Assembly (NCBI GenBank): GCA_034231615.1
Contig: CM067316.1
Location: forward strand, 62,147,353 to 62,211,352
Direction: 5' to 3'
Source: Meghimatium bilineatum
Taxonomy: Eukaryota > Mollusca > Gastropoda > Stylommatophora > Philomycidae
DNA: 64,000 bases
In this document: positions 1 through 11,209 of the stretch, piece after piece
Layout of the letters: each line of letters begins with the position of its first letter
How positions within the stretch are numbered: the stretch's first letter is position 1
Notes under the pieces: generated by a model
The model's input: only the letters and a program-made list of their open reading frames with translations
Databases searched by the model: none
What the model was told of the DNA's origin: nothing
Translations under genes and position numbers: made by a program

Positions 1-690
1 GCTGCTTCGTCCTCGTCGTCTCTGCCAAGACGATGTAGATTTTCAGGTTCAATCTCTTATAATGCTGGATGTTTTTCGCCGTTGCTTATACCCTGAGGAT
101 ATCCTGTCATCAGCTTTACAACGTTTCATCCTCATAATATGCCGGCACTACGTATCCTATTACGACATTTCTCTATCCTCCGTTAGATCCCATCTCCAGT
201 CCTGCATTTCCCTCTCTTCCACTAGTCGCTTTTCGGAGGAACAGAAACCTTCGTGATCTCTTAGTTCATTCTTCTGCAGGTCAACTAGGAACTGTCCCTT
301 GTAATCGAATTTGTTTGACTTGTCATTTTGTTATTCTCACTCCCATGTTACAGTTTCCTAAATCACACTTTGATATTCAGGATTCTTTTTCATGTTTGTC
401 CCGTAATCTAATATACTCTATCATATGTAAGCGTTGTGATATGAAGTATATTGGTGAGACTGGTAGACGTTTAGTAGATAGATTCACCGAACATTTGAGA
501 GATATCACGAATCATCGTGACTCCCCAGTGGCTAATCATTTTAACAGCCCGTCACATCATGGTAGCTCTGTCTCTGTAACCGGTTTGTTACGTTGTTATA
601 CCGGTGACCGGCAACGTCAGTCCTGGAATATCGTCTCATTTGTTATATGGGAGTCTTACAACCACACGGAATTAACATTAATCACCGTTT
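1..690 (+). pseudogene. Penelope-like element copy 1, GIY-YIG endonuclease region (5' end off window)
   Basis: Relic of the C-terminal half of a Penelope-like retroelement protein, normally a reverse transcriptase fused to a GIY-YIG endonuclease. The first 310 bases correspond to the RT-endonuclease linker but change frame. Bases 315-690 stay open and encode the endonuclease: IYSIICKRC gives the GIY-like strand with a CxxC pair, and KYIGETGRRLVDRF is the YIG strand with its conserved Arg. HFNSPSH follows. The RT itself would lie left of base 1. The 56 kb copy has the same order, which supports the reading. Frame changes near 120 and 300 make it a pseudogene. The family is recognised from motifs; the clade within Penelope-like elements is not determined. 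Confidence 0.85.
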
Positions 691-2040
691 TGTTTGAGTT
701 ACCCACATTTTCTTTATACCCTCTACTCCCATATTGCACTGATTCTTGTAATTATTTGTCTTTGTACACTTTCGTGAGTAATTATTTTTGTGTTTGCCGT
801 ACTTCTATAACTGCATATACTTCTATATATTTCCTTTATGTCTTCTTTCGTTTGTGTATGTCAATATGTGATTATTTTGTACTCTAGTCCATCAATTCTA
901 CATTGGAATGCCATTTTGTTATTGTTAAATCATTTACATATTTAGATTTTGATTTCCTCGTGGTTATTGCAGTTGTTTCTTCGATGGGTGCCCACACATG
1001 TATAGTTATTTGTATATGCATTTTGTTTTACATGGTTCTATGTATCCACACAATTACTTTGGGCCACACATTTGTATGTATACATATGCAGTTGTAATAG
1101 AATTATCTTTATATGAACTAACGTTTATATTTACATTAATATATGTATATGTTTCTATGTGTGCGAATGTTCATGTTATTGTTTTTATTTTTGTGAGAAA
1201 GTGTTTATGTGGATGTATGTTCATATTTATATTTATATATATATATATATATTTATGTGAGCGCTTATTTATGTTAATGCACGTATCTCCATTATGTGTC
1301 AATATGTATGCCTATTCTGCTGTGAGCCCTTTCCTATGTGTGGATACATTTACATGCCTGTGCATTTTGTCTATGTCTATTTTTTAATATATTTATTTCT
1401 TAACTCTTGGTGTGTGTATAAATTTCTATGTATGTTTAGGTTTGGTTTTATATATATGTTTATGTCTATATTTGGTTTCACATTCATTCCATGCGTTTTC
1501 AAATGATGATTCTTCTTGTAACCTTCCTTCCCCAAACCCACTCACCCCACCACCACACAACCTCATCATTACTCATCTATCATTATCATATACCATTCTG
1601 GTTTGCGTAGGTGACCATGGTTCTCTGTTCACAGTATTGTTATCAGGATCGTTGTTTCTAAGCCTTGCTAGGTTGTCAAACGAATAATTTCTCACTTCCC
1701 CATCTGTCTCTGTTCCCTTCAGCCTTGCCTATTGTGACTATGTTCTTGAAACCTGCCTGTCTGATAAAGTGACAAAAGGGGTATTTTTCTTATCTTTTTC
1801 TTTTATTATTCTTGCACTCATTATAAACATCCAAACTACATCTATAGTGCCTCTAATTTCCCACTTTCGGTTTGTTTATAATGAATGCACGCATTTTCTC
1901 TTTTACTAGATGCGTTGCCATCCCTGCGTTATGGAGACGGGGCTTGATGAAATATAGTCATCTATTTTGTTTTTATTGTGTTGTTTTCTGTTGTTTGTCT
2001 CTTGAAAAAGGTTCAATTTGAGCCGATACGTGGAGAATTG
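691..2040 (+). mobile_element. 3' untranslated region of Penelope-like element copy 1
   Basis: AT- and TG-rich sequence following the endonuclease. Bases about 1000-1075 align by eye with about 57385-57460 in the second copy, sharing caattactttggg followed by cacacattt. A short (TA)n lies at about 1232-1252. At 2001-2035 there is gaaaaaggttcaatttgagc followed by cgatacg, which resembles the phrase found just after many Penelope-like ORFs. The exact 3' boundary is not visible. Confidence 0.6.
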
Positions 2041-2561
2041 TCCTGTTTAGTTTTATTGTATGTTTTTTTATATATACTTTTTAATATATTTTTATTATTA
2101 GGCAAGGTAAGTGTTTTAGTAACCTGTTTAATTTATTTTGCTTGACTATTTGTTCATTAGGTTACTGCGGCACCATCCACTTTCTCGGACACCCTCTGAC
2201 CATTTGGTTATTTATATCAGTGTTAACGGTCATGTTTGTGTTAGCAGCCATGATTGTTATTGTAGCAGTGAATTGTCATGTGCAGTGATTATCTAAAAAA
2301 GTGTAACTAAAAAAAATGAATTAAGTTGTAACGTCTACTTTTACAGAACCTTGATACTAATTATAAATAGATATAAAACATTTAGATGTTTCGACAGAAA
2401 GACTTTAACAAGAACACACCAAGCAATGAGCAAATAGCATCGTTATCTACAATCATGTAACAGAGCATACGATGGAAGTGTTTTTTTTCCGATAATTATG
2501 AAATCTTCTTTAACCTGCTTAGATCAAACCCAATCAAATATTTATGAAATTAGAACATGCC
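2041..2561. other. AT-rich stretch, no gene seen
   Basis: No recognisable coding, RNA or repeat signature. Probably residual 3' flank of the Penelope-like copy and unique intergenic DNA. Confidence 0.5.
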
Positions 2562-3018
2562 ATCTAGCAGTAGGAAGCGAACAAATTGTCTACCTCTAGT
2601 AGTAGGAAGCTGGTAAACCTTCTACCTCTAGTAGTAGGAAGCTGGTAAACCTTCTACCTCTAGTAATAGGAAGCTGGTAAACCTTCTACCTCTAGTAGTA
2701 GGAAGCTGGTAAACCTTCTACCTCTAGTAGTAGGAAGCTGGTAAACCTTCTACCTCTAGTAGTAGGAAGCTGGTAAACCTTCTACCTCTAGTAGTAGGAA
2801 GCTGGTAAACCTTCTACCTCTAGTAGTAGGAAGCTGGTAAACCTTCTACTTCTAGGAAGCGATCAGATATCTGGTAAACCTTTTACTTTTAGCAATAAGA
2901 AATGAACAGAAAGCAGGTAAACCTTCTTCTTCTGTTAGAATATGCAAATGAACAGAAAGCTGGTAAACCTTATACCTCTTGTAATAGGAAGCGAGTAAAC
3001 ACAGGTAAACCTTCTACC
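2562..3018. repeat. 32-bp minisatellite
   Basis: Tandem copies of a 32-bp unit containing gctggtaaaccttctacctc next to tagtagtaggaa. About eight well-conserved copies end near 2860, followed by three or four diverged ones with insertions (agcgatcagatatctgg, aacagaaagc). The decay is one-sided: the left part is homogeneous and the right part degenerate. Confidence 0.95.
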
Positions 3019-3237
3019 CTTATTATTCTATTTTCTAAATAAATCATACAAGGTGAAATAAAAACGATGCTTTATGCTGTCTAATTTATTATAACCTCTT
3101 CCCCATTTTTCAAATGTCCTCTACGGTTTCCAATTGTCACATTTCGGGATAGCGTTTTGCTGCATTTGTTTTATTATACTATTCACAACAGATGGGAACA
3201 TTCGATTTTTTCAATAAAACATGATAGTGTTCTTCGT

Positions 3238-3493
3238 CTTCTGCGTTCCTTCTCCGATTTCTGGAAAATAGCAGGATGTAGTCTTTCGAATGCATGCGCC
3301 GTTTCATAGTTTACAGCTTAGCTACAATATCTACCCCTTTGGCCTGGCACATCCGACTTTAGTATGACTTCTGGGTCACTTTGACACTACATGAGACGGG
3401 ACAGCCAACTTCACCCCCATATCCTCTTTTATCGTTTTATACAGCATGTATAGTAAACAGTCTTGCTATTCTTTGCCCCTCTTACGGGCTTTG
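3238..3493 (-). mobile_element. Dispersed ~270-bp SINE-like family (family M), diverged copy
   Basis: Matches on the minus strand the copies at 18268-18512 and 55745-56030: gcaggatgtagt, then a tttcatagtttacagc segment, then cacatccgacttta, then ctattctttgcccc. It begins at the low-coordinate end with ttctgcgttccttctcc, the complement of the purine-rich (GAA-type) 3' tail seen in better copies. More diverged than the other copies. Confidence 0.7.
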
Positions 3494-4180
3494 ACAACAC
3501 AGTGAAAATATTGTAGTAATTAACGTGAGTGGTTTGTTGCGATTCCGTTTGAAGATATCTTACAATCCTTGCATATATTTCTGAATGACAGCAATGGAAA
3601 GAGGCGAAACATATGATTGACAGGCCAGATAGACATGTCACGTGAATATTTGTATACGGATATTCAAGATGCAAATGTTGGATGGAAAATAAATATGAGA
3701 AGATATACGATAAATGGCTGCACAAGTTCACTCTAGTTTGAAGAATGGTGATCGATCTATAATATTATGGGCAGGGGAAATGTGTTGTAATATGAAATTT
3801 AGAGATTAGAGAATTGATCGTTTAACTATAATATTGGGATCTAAATCGCTGAGTTGTGAAGATTGGCACATTGGCAGTTGAGTTTGTGGAGATTTAGATT
3901 TTGGTTGTCATATATGGATATTTAAATATTGTCGTTCATGGAGATTTAGATATGTGCTGTCATTTATGGAGATTGATGGTCTTAGATAAATAAGTATGGA
4001 AAAGAAAATAGAAATTAGAAGGAGATGATGCAATGATATGATTTTGCTGGGAAGTCTGTGAATTGTCTAGCAACCCAGAGCCAGAAAGATGCCACTAATT
4101 GCAAACACGAATCGATATTGGATAGATGTAATAAGAAGACAAGTCGAGAAATCATTGTAAGAGATTAAATAATTGCAGAT
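3494..4180. other. AT-rich intergenic sequence
   Basis: No gene seen. At 3885-3975 the phrase ggagatttagat recurs with short spacers, a weak degenerate tandem pattern. Confidence 0.4.
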
Positions 4181-4188
4181 AATATCTA

Positions 4189-4543
4189 GGACCTGGTGAT
4201 GCTGGGGTCAGGGGAAACGAAAGAGCCGATGTGATAACTGGTAAAGCTTTTGTTGAACGGCACCGAGATAAGAAGAGACAGGATTGAATTGATTAGAGCA
4301 GTCATGGATACCCTACGAGAAAACGAGGAGGAAGTCGAAGGTGACAATGTACAGATTCAGAGCATGGTAGAAATTGGAGTGACTAGAGGAGATGGGAGAA
4401 AGTGCTCCCTCTCCAGAAATATCAGAAGAACGCGTAATCAGAAACTGTCTGGGACACTGAGCGTATACACTTTTAGATGGCTGACAGAACGTCAAACAGA
4501 GCATATATGGGAATGCCCCCAGTGCTGTGACGCTTGTTCCTAA
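4189..4543 (+). pseudogene. LINE C-terminal relic: RNase H end plus Cys-pair tail
   Basis: Frame-shifted remnant of the C-terminus of a non-LTR retrotransposon polyprotein. At 4189 the frame reads GDAGVRGNERAD, the last catalytic block of RNase H (HxGxxGNExAD type, with the His replaced by Asp). A frameshift near 4250 leads into a second open frame with GVTRGDGRK, LSGTLSV and finally TEHIWECPQCC, a CxxC tail seen in the same order in the fuller copy at 25737-26361. The stop is followed by an aatcaag repeat tail. The same tail recurs at 40.2 kb. Dead copy. Confidence 0.75.
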
Positions 4544-4563
4544 TCAAGAATCAAGAATCAAGA
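4542..4563 (+). repeat. LINE 3' tail, aatcaag repeats
   Basis: Three tandem aatcaag units directly after the stop codon of the LINE relic. The identical string taatcaagaatcaagaatca follows the LINE relic at about 40187-40206, so the repeat belongs to the element's 3' end. Confidence 0.75.
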
Positions 4564-4658
4564 TAATGCCTATAAATAATAATAAAGTGGATACATTTGA
4601 TTCGAGAAAAATGTAGAGATACCATTGTAATAAATTGAATATATATCATGGATTTAAA

Positions 4659-4739
4659 TTACGAGAGTATCCAGCAGTTAGGTAAATAACGAGAGTATCC
4701 AGCAGTTAATTAAATTACGAGAGTATCCAACAGTAGTTA
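4659..4739. repeat. 27-bp repeat, three copies
   Basis: Three copies of a unit containing acgagagtatccagcagtta, separated by a short variable gtaaat/attaaa segment. Confidence 0.85.
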
Positions 4740-5470
4740 GATTGATTGAGGAAAAGATGCATCAGTGTAATATATATAATGTTTAAGTGTGTGGTAAGAA
4801 TTATTGGATAAACTATGAAAATGTAACGCTATGATTTGATTAAATGACAGATGCACATTGATGTATGCGGTTATCAGTGTTTCCAGGCATGATACTAAGT
4901 GATGATTTATCAACAGATAGTGTGAAAGCTACAGTAAAATAAATGCCCCGAGCGACACCACGCAGATAGACATGACACTTGATGATGATTATCGTGTGTG
5001 AGTACACTTTGAACACTTCACACCTGAGTGGGGTCAGATACAAATGTCCACAAAGCCGTTACACAGGCTACTCCCAACAACGTGCGTTGCTGTGGTTTGA
5101 TCCATGGCGTGAGTGAGGAGACACTCAATGTACTCACACACACATCGTTACGCGGAGTCGATCGAGCATGGTTGGACTTGCTAGCCTGGAAGATATTGAT
5201 GAAAGTAAATGAACTGTCTGCCTTGCGTCATTATCACCAACAACATTATTACTAACGTCATCATTACGGCTCGACTTCCTTTTCGAATAACGTCTAGAGG
5301 AGATTTTCGAAGATTATGCAATGTTTATCTGTCGAAATAACACATTCATACATAGACCAAATCACACAACAACAAATAATTCACATAAGGATTAAACAAG
5401 TCATCGAGGCCGTTGTTTATTTTATAATTTCAGAATTGAATCAGGTAAGACATTATTATCTCCGTGTCGA
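4740..5470. other. Unique-looking intergenic sequence
   Basis: No gene recognised. Open frames near 4840-5043 (minus) and 5028-5255 (plus) are short and show no motif. Confidence 0.4.
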
Positions 5471-5478
5471 TAATACTG

Positions 5479-5512
5479 TAATGTAATGTAATGTAATGTA
5501 ATGTAATGTAAT
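5479..5512. repeat. (TAATG)n microsatellite
   Basis: About seven perfect aatgt units, then degenerate aatataatgtgatg up to about 5545. Confidence 0.95.
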
Positions 5513-5544
5513 ATATGGTGTAATATAATGTGATGTAATATAAT

Positions 5545-5740
5545 GATCATCATTAAGGGCCGTATCCTGTATGACGGTTGATTGCAAGGGACCTCCAACA
5601 TCCTGTCTCTTGCTTTGGTGGTGCACTCTGCAAGACTAACGTGTCAATATTATTATTTTTAATACCCACGCGTATCTCTTACTACCACTTGCTCTCATCC
5701 TCTTGACTTTACCCTCAAGTAAACCTTCGACAAGATGTCA
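5545..5740 (-). mobile_element. LINE 3' end fragment (minus)
   Basis: Read on the minus strand, a frame near 5640-5600 gives QSAPPKQET or, in the next frame, AECTTKARDR. This matches the CTTKTRDM end of the LINE relic at 58.7 kb and precedes the same type of TGATGA-rich 3' end (here tgatgatcat). Multiple stops and frame changes. Confidence 0.6.
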
Positions 5741-5924
5741 TGTCTTTTAATATGTACCAAATACTTAATTTGTGTGTCTTTTTTTCTGTTTTCAAATGTG
5801 TTTTTTTTTAAAGAACGTGTTATAACCGTGTGTTTCTGTTTTTCGTTTTCAAAACAAATATATCGATCGGTCAAATATCATATTCATTTATCTGCCATCA
5901 ACCCAGCATCTTTTTACCTGTAGG

Positions 5925-6066
5925 GAATTTCTAGAAAATATAAACACGTTCAGTAGTTTACCTTTTTTTTCTGAACGGTCCGGATGAACAATTGCCTGCG
6001 GCGGGATTCGAATCCGGTACTTTGTTAATAACACACGTGCTCTATTCCACGCCCCCACAGATCCGG
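5925..6066 (-). mobile_element. tRNA-derived SINE (family S1)
   Basis: On the minus strand the head has an A-box-like tggaatagagc and a B-box-like ggattcgaatcc, the RNA polymerase III promoter arrangement of tRNA-derived SINEs. A body follows with the complement of tttctgaacggtccgg. The low-coordinate tail tttctagaaaatataaacac is shared with copies at 30.7, 59.8 and 63.5 kb. Length about 140 bp. Confidence 0.85.
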
Positions 6067-6089
6067 ACAAATATATAAGTGATATTACA

Positions 6090-6293
6090 TGAAATATCTG
6101 TTAGAATTAGACAGTTAAGCGTACCAGATCTCAGATATCTGTTAGAATTAGACAGTTAAGTGTACAAGATCTCAGATATCTGTTAGAATTAGACAGTTTA
6201 GTGTATCAAATCTCAGATATCTGTTAGAATTAGACATTCGAGTGTACCAGATCTCAGATATCTGTTAGAATTAGACAGTTGAGTGTACCATTG
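6090..6293. repeat. 41-bp minisatellite
   Basis: Five copies of a 41-bp unit containing atatctgttagaattagaca and a gtgtaccagatctcag segment. It starts about 25 bases beyond the SINE. Confidence 0.95.
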
Positions 6294-6588
6294 TTGACAA
6301 GCTATCACGACTACAGTAAAAACCCAGATGTCAAACAGTTGATAAACATAAATTCTCATGTGAAATCTGTAATTTGGCAATTGTAAGATGTGTTAAAATA
6401 TGTCTAAAATATTAGACAGTTTGACTACGTGGCACGGCAGGAAAACAATAACGACCTTGATACATAATACGGTGGACAAAGAGCTGTGGAGAGCCATGAC
6501 GTGTTCAGAGCACATGAAAATGAGACTTGCGGGGAGTGTCTTTTCTTTTTTTGTTTGACGTGAAAGACACGGAAACGTCCAAGACTTA
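6294..6588. other. Spacer between two minisatellites
   Basis: No gene seen. Short minus-strand open frame without motif. Confidence 0.4.
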
Positions 6589-7113
6589 GATCTCGGCCAC
6601 TCAAGAAATATTGTCGTGTACTCCATCCATAACTTCATCTCGACCACTCAAGAAATATTGTCGTGTACTCCAGCCATAACTTCATCTCGACCACTCAAGA
6701 AATATTGTCGTGTACTCCAGCCATCATTTCATCTCGGCCACTCAAGAAATATTGTCGTGTCTCCAGCCATCACTTCATCTCGGCCACTCAAGAAATATTG
6801 TCGTGTACTCCAGCCATAACTTCATCTCGGCCACTCAAGAAATAGTGTCGTGTACTCCAGCCATCACTTCATCTCGACCACTCAAGAAATATTGTCGTGT
6901 ACTCCAGCCGTCACTTCATCTCGGCCACTCAAGAAAAATTGTCGTGTACTCCAGCCATCACTTCATCTCGGCCACTCAAGAAATATTGTCGTGTACTCCA
7001 GCCATAACTTCATCTCGGCCACTCAAGAAAAATTGTCGTGTACTCCAGGCATCACTTCATCTCGGCCACTCAAGAAATATTGTCGTGTACTCCAGCCATC
7101 ACTTCATCTCGGC
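6589..7113. repeat. 47-bp minisatellite
   Basis: About eleven copies of a 47-bp unit containing ctcggccactcaagaaatat, then tgtcgtgtactccagcc. Variants alternate (tcacttcat/ataacttcat, aaatatt/aaaaatt), giving a higher-order pattern. Because 47 is not a multiple of 3 and the unit lacks stops in some frames, it creates several overlapping artefactual open frames. Confidence 0.97.
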
Positions 7114-7115
7114 CT

Positions 7116-8240
7116 GATTGTCTAAAGACACTGCCCGAAATAGGCATCCCAACTCTGATATAGGTAAAGTACACCCGTTATCATACAAGCCACTGAAAAC
7201 CTCACTGCAACCGGGAAAAGTTGCAGTATTGACAGTTTCTTTATCCAGTACTGACAAAGTACACTCTTTGAGGAAAATCTCAACGCCTTAACACATTATA
7301 TTGCTGTGCTGTCTGTCCAGTTTTGGTTAAAAGCATGGAGAGGATTTACTTCATTGTATTCGGGTACCCAATATGTACTTCATCCGTCTCAAGGAAATGA
7401 CACGGTGCGTCCCGAGAGTAACACTCATAGACAGTAACTTCCGGTAGTGCCACACATGGACAATAACACTTATTTTAGGGAGAATTTGAACACGATACCT
7501 ATTCTAAATTTGTATACACCAAATCTAGTTTTATTTACTGTTTTAAGAGCAATTTAAATTATACTTTAGTTTTTTTTTATATGATTAAAGTTTTTAACTT
7601 TCGTCAACGTCGGAAAAAATCATCAGGGGGATCCCCAATCTATCAACCAAACGTTCTTCTTCTACTCGATCATCAATCGAGAATGTGACACATAAGGCAA
7701 GTAGAGATAGACATAAATATTGTAAGAATTCAGATCAATTTAATCAAAAACAATACATGTGGGAAAACAATGTAGCACATAAAATAGATGTCTATTTGAC
7801 AAATAAAAGAGGTTTGAAGTGAAAGTGAAATGAGAAAGGAAATTGACCACAAGTTTCTGTATGACAATAAAAACATACTGAGTAATATTTCTTGTACCAA
7901 ATTAAAGAATGCTGTAGTGTAAGCTATGCTAAAACGGCTGAAAGTGATTATATAGAAGAATGTGTTCGTGTGATTCATACATGATGAGAATGAGCTTAAT
8001 GTAGAGTGAGCTTAATGGAGAATGAGCTTAATGGAGAATATTAGCTCTTGATCGATGATACAACTTGTCAAAAATTGATTTTCTAATCAGCTAGTTTTTT
8101 TTGGTGGTTTTATTTTAATTGACGTTCCGTCATATTAAATTGGTAGCACTAATGATCCTTGAACGGAAGTATGACATTTTCTAAGCTGAGAATTCTGGTT
8201 AATTATTCAAGAATTCATTTTCGTTTAAGTTATCATCTTC
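7116..8240. other. AT-rich intergenic sequence
   Basis: No gene recognised. A small repeat of gagcttaatg units (three copies) lies at about 7988-8035. The minus-strand open frame at 7730-7978 is hydrophobic by composition only. Confidence 0.4.
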
Positions 8241-8261
8241 ATCAAACCCATAAATATTCAG

Positions 8262-8340
8262 TAGGAGCGTCAGGGTAGTAGGGGTGACAGAGTAGTTAGG
8301 GTTCCACTCTGGAAAAATCAACACAAAAATGTTTTCTTCA
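8262..8340 (-). mobile_element. Short LINE 3' fragment
   Basis: Minus-strand ttttgtgttgatttttccag followed by agtgg matches ttttgtgttgatgtttccaa plus agtg at about 33990-34017 and tttgtgctgatgtttccaga at about 25652-25675. It represents the 3' non-coding end of that LINE family. Confidence 0.45.
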
Positions 8341-8344
8341 GTCT

Positions 8345-10600
8345 GTGTGTTCGTCCATCATAAATGATGACGACCATTTTCTAAAACCCACTTTTGAAAA
8401 TTCACTTAGAACTATGACCACGCCTAATAGTTCGTAGATGGCTAACGAGTCCTATTTGAGCTGTAAATGTCATTGGACAGTTCGGGCATGGCATGACCAC
8501 TGTAAATGTATTTTGGTATATCCGTGATTTTCTAGCTACTTTCCGCTGCTGAGCTGTTGCATTTCTCTTTTTTTTACAAAATTATATGCTCTTTTTGATT
8601 GTAGAGCGCCATGTAGAGCTATTTTGTGCAAGTTCTTTCCATTTATCTTGGTCATTTTCAACCGCTTTCAGTTAGGTCTTTAACGAGTACTTGTATCGAA
8701 ATTTTTGTGTGTGGCCAACTTGAGATCGTTTACCTTTCTCCAGTTCACCACAGAGAAGTATCTGTGACAGGTGATGGTCTGGTATACTTACCAAATGACC
8801 TTCCCAACGAATCTGTGTCTGCATCGAGATTGTGTCAATGCTGGGGATACTAGATCTGTCAAGGACAGTGGTATCTGGAATCTTGTCTTGCCATCTGATA
8901 TTTTTATTTTTTCTGAGACAAGTTGTGTGAAAGTGATTGAGCTTCCTCACATGACGTGTATACACAATCCATACAGTTTCACTAGCGTATAACAGCACTG
9001 GAAGTACCGCTGATCTGTAGACTTTCAGCTTAGCCTGTAGGTTAATGCTATTTCAACGCCAAACATTTGCGTACAATCTGCCGAAAGTGCTTCTTGCCTT
9101 TGTATAAATGTGTATAAACTTTCTCACCAACATTGGCATCTTGTGATAACGTACTACCTAGATATGTGCATCTATTCACAACTTTCAGTGCTACACCATT
9201 TACCTTTATGAAGGGTTCGAGATAGCTTTTGCCACGTGCTGGTTGTAACATGACTTCTCGTTTCTCTGGGTCCAAAGTTGGTACAGACATTGGAGAATAT
9301 ATCTATAATTCTTTGTAAATCAGCCTCAGAGTTGGCATTTAGGTCATAAATAGCAAATAGGAGATCCCTGATTGTGTGTTATTTGACTATGGTTTTTGCT
9401 CGGAGCCGCCGACGGTTGAACAATTTTCCATCTATGCGATATATGATGTTTACCTCCAAGTCTAGATCTCTGAAATCATATTCCAATATAGCAGAGAACA
9501 TGATGCTAAATATGGTAGATGTTAATACACATCCCTCTTTTACTACATATGAGACAAGAAACGTTTCAGATAAAAGACCATCATCCTGAACTCTAGCTTG
9601 CATTCCATCATGCGATTACCGCACCATTAAGATACATTTCTGAGGGTATCCATATTTTGCCAGAACCTTCCACGGTCCCTCTTTATTTACTGTGTCAAAT
9701 GCTTTTGTTAAGTCTATGAATGATGTGTACTGGTCACAGTGTTGTTCTTGACATTTTTCTTGAAGTTGTCTTTCAGCAAAGACCATATAGTTGTTTCATG
9801 TTCTTTCATGAAGCCACATTGGCTTTCGGGTAGTAGTCCTTCATTTAGATGAGATGTAAGACGGTTAAAAAGGATTCTAGCAAATATCTTTCCAGCGATA
9901 GACAGTAGAAAATAACACGATGGTTATTACAGGACTGGCGGTTTCCTATACGTTTATACAGGTGTATAATTGTTGCATCTATGAAATTTTTTGCGACTGT
10001 TTCGCTTTTCCATGACTGTTGAACAATTATGTGAAGTTTGTCCATAAAACTTTTACCACCATACTTGTATGTTTCTATTGGTATTGAGTCGGAGCGAGAT
10101 GCTTTGCCACTAGAAAGCTGATGAATTGCTTTACGAGTTTACTCTAAAGTAGGAATGTCACCTAGCATTTCATTGAGAGGAACCCGAGGTAGTCGGTTGA
10201 TAGTCTCTTCATTTATTGATGATTGGTTATTTAAAATGTGCACAAAGTGTTGTACCCAGCGCTGCAGAATTGTATCTTTCTCTACGATTAATTGTGTTTC
10301 ATTTGCATTGTGAAGTGGAAAAGATCCTGACGAGGTTGGACCATATAACGTTTTAAGTGAAGCATAGAAGTTTCTCAAATCGTTGGTGTCTGCATATTTC
10401 TGTAAGCCATCTGCTTTCTTACTCAGCCATGAGTCCGTCATATGGCGTAGTTTATTTTGTATTATTTTCCGTTTGCAATTGAGTGCTTCATTTTAGACGT
10501 TAATTTTAGATTATTTAAGTATGCTTTGAGAAGGTGTTATTTGTCAGCAAACATTTCTTTAATTGTATTATCATTCTCAACAAACCATTATGCTGTCTGT
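8345..10600 (-). pseudogene. Long non-LTR retrotransposon reverse transcriptase relic
   Basis: Broken LINE ORF2 read on the minus strand from about 10600 to 8345. In order: an N-terminal linker (FYASLKTLYGPTSSGSFP, about 10340), palm-region remnants (SGKASRSDSIP near 10100, IIHLYKRIGN near 9950), KEGCVLTSTIFSIMFSAIL (about 9500), LQPARGKSYLEPFIKVNG and CTYLGSTLSQDA (about 9200), then LLYASETVW, IRWQDKIPDTTVL and IRWEGHLVSIPDH (8995-8760). The C-terminal zinc finger CPNCPMTFTAQIGLVSHL lies near 8480. The 3' end contains a ggtcgtcatcatttatgatg string (8356-8380) shared with the LINE at 59 kb. Many stops and frameshifts; the RT active-site YADD-type box is not intact. LINE-type RT is clear; clade not assigned. 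Confidence 0.88.
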
Positions 10601-10630
10601 GCCACTTTTATCCGATATGGAATGGAACAG

Positions 10631-10720
10631 TTAACTCCGCCCTATATAGTCTTTAATCGCATACTACGACATTCATGGAAGGCAAACAGTGTTTCTATTC
10701 TTTGTTCCCACACTTCTGAT
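10631..10720 (-). mobile_element. Family M fragment (5' part)
   Basis: The phrase tacgacattcatggaaggca followed by aacagtgtt and ctattctttgttccc matches tacgacatgcgtggaaggta and neighbours in the copies at 18.4 and 55.95 kb. Only about 90 bp is present, abutting a SINE S1 copy. Confidence 0.75.
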
Positions 10721-10885
10721 GTTCTATGCAATATAAATACATTTAGTAATTTGCCATTGCTTTCTGAACGGCCCGGATGCACATACGCCTTTGACGAGAT
10801 TTGAATCCGGTACCTTGACCGTCACAGTTTCGTAAAATACCAAAACACCAGACAGCCGCGCTTTGCCACTATACCACGCCATCAC
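10721..10885 (-). mobile_element. tRNA-derived SINE S1
   Basis: Contains gcaatataaatacatttagt, tttgccattgctttctgaac and the complement of a B box (gatttgaatccgg), then the complement of the tRNA-like 5' head (ccgcgctttgccactatacc). Its 5' head is tandemly repeated in the next feature. Confidence 0.85.
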
Positions 10886-10988
10886 ACAGCCAGGCTTTGC
10901 TACTAAACCAAATCATCATACAGCCGGGCTTTTCTACTATACCAAGCCATCATACAGCCGAACTGTGCCACTATACTAATACAAATGA
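10852..10988 (-). repeat. Tandem array of the SINE 5' head (~36 bp, four copies)
   Basis: Four successive copies of a roughly 36-bp segment beginning cagccg/cagcca, then ctttgccactataccacgcc or variants, then atcataca. The first copy is the 5' end (A-box side) of the adjoining SINE; the others are extra copies of only that part. SINE-to-satellite conversion or misaligned insertion is inferred. Confidence 0.85.
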
Positions 10989-11209
10989 TTATATGTAATG
11001 TACACTTAATTCGTTATTTAAAGGTCAGCTATACAGTTTTGTAGAGTGTCGTAGTGTGTCATTATAGAAGGCCTATCCATGAATTCTCAGCAGGATTTGA
11101 CCAGAGATAGACTGAATAGTTGCCTTGTCAACACGTACTGTGTAGTGAAAGAATAATTCCACGACATACACAGAGTATAGGAGCTTGTACTTAATTCGTG
11201 ATATATATG

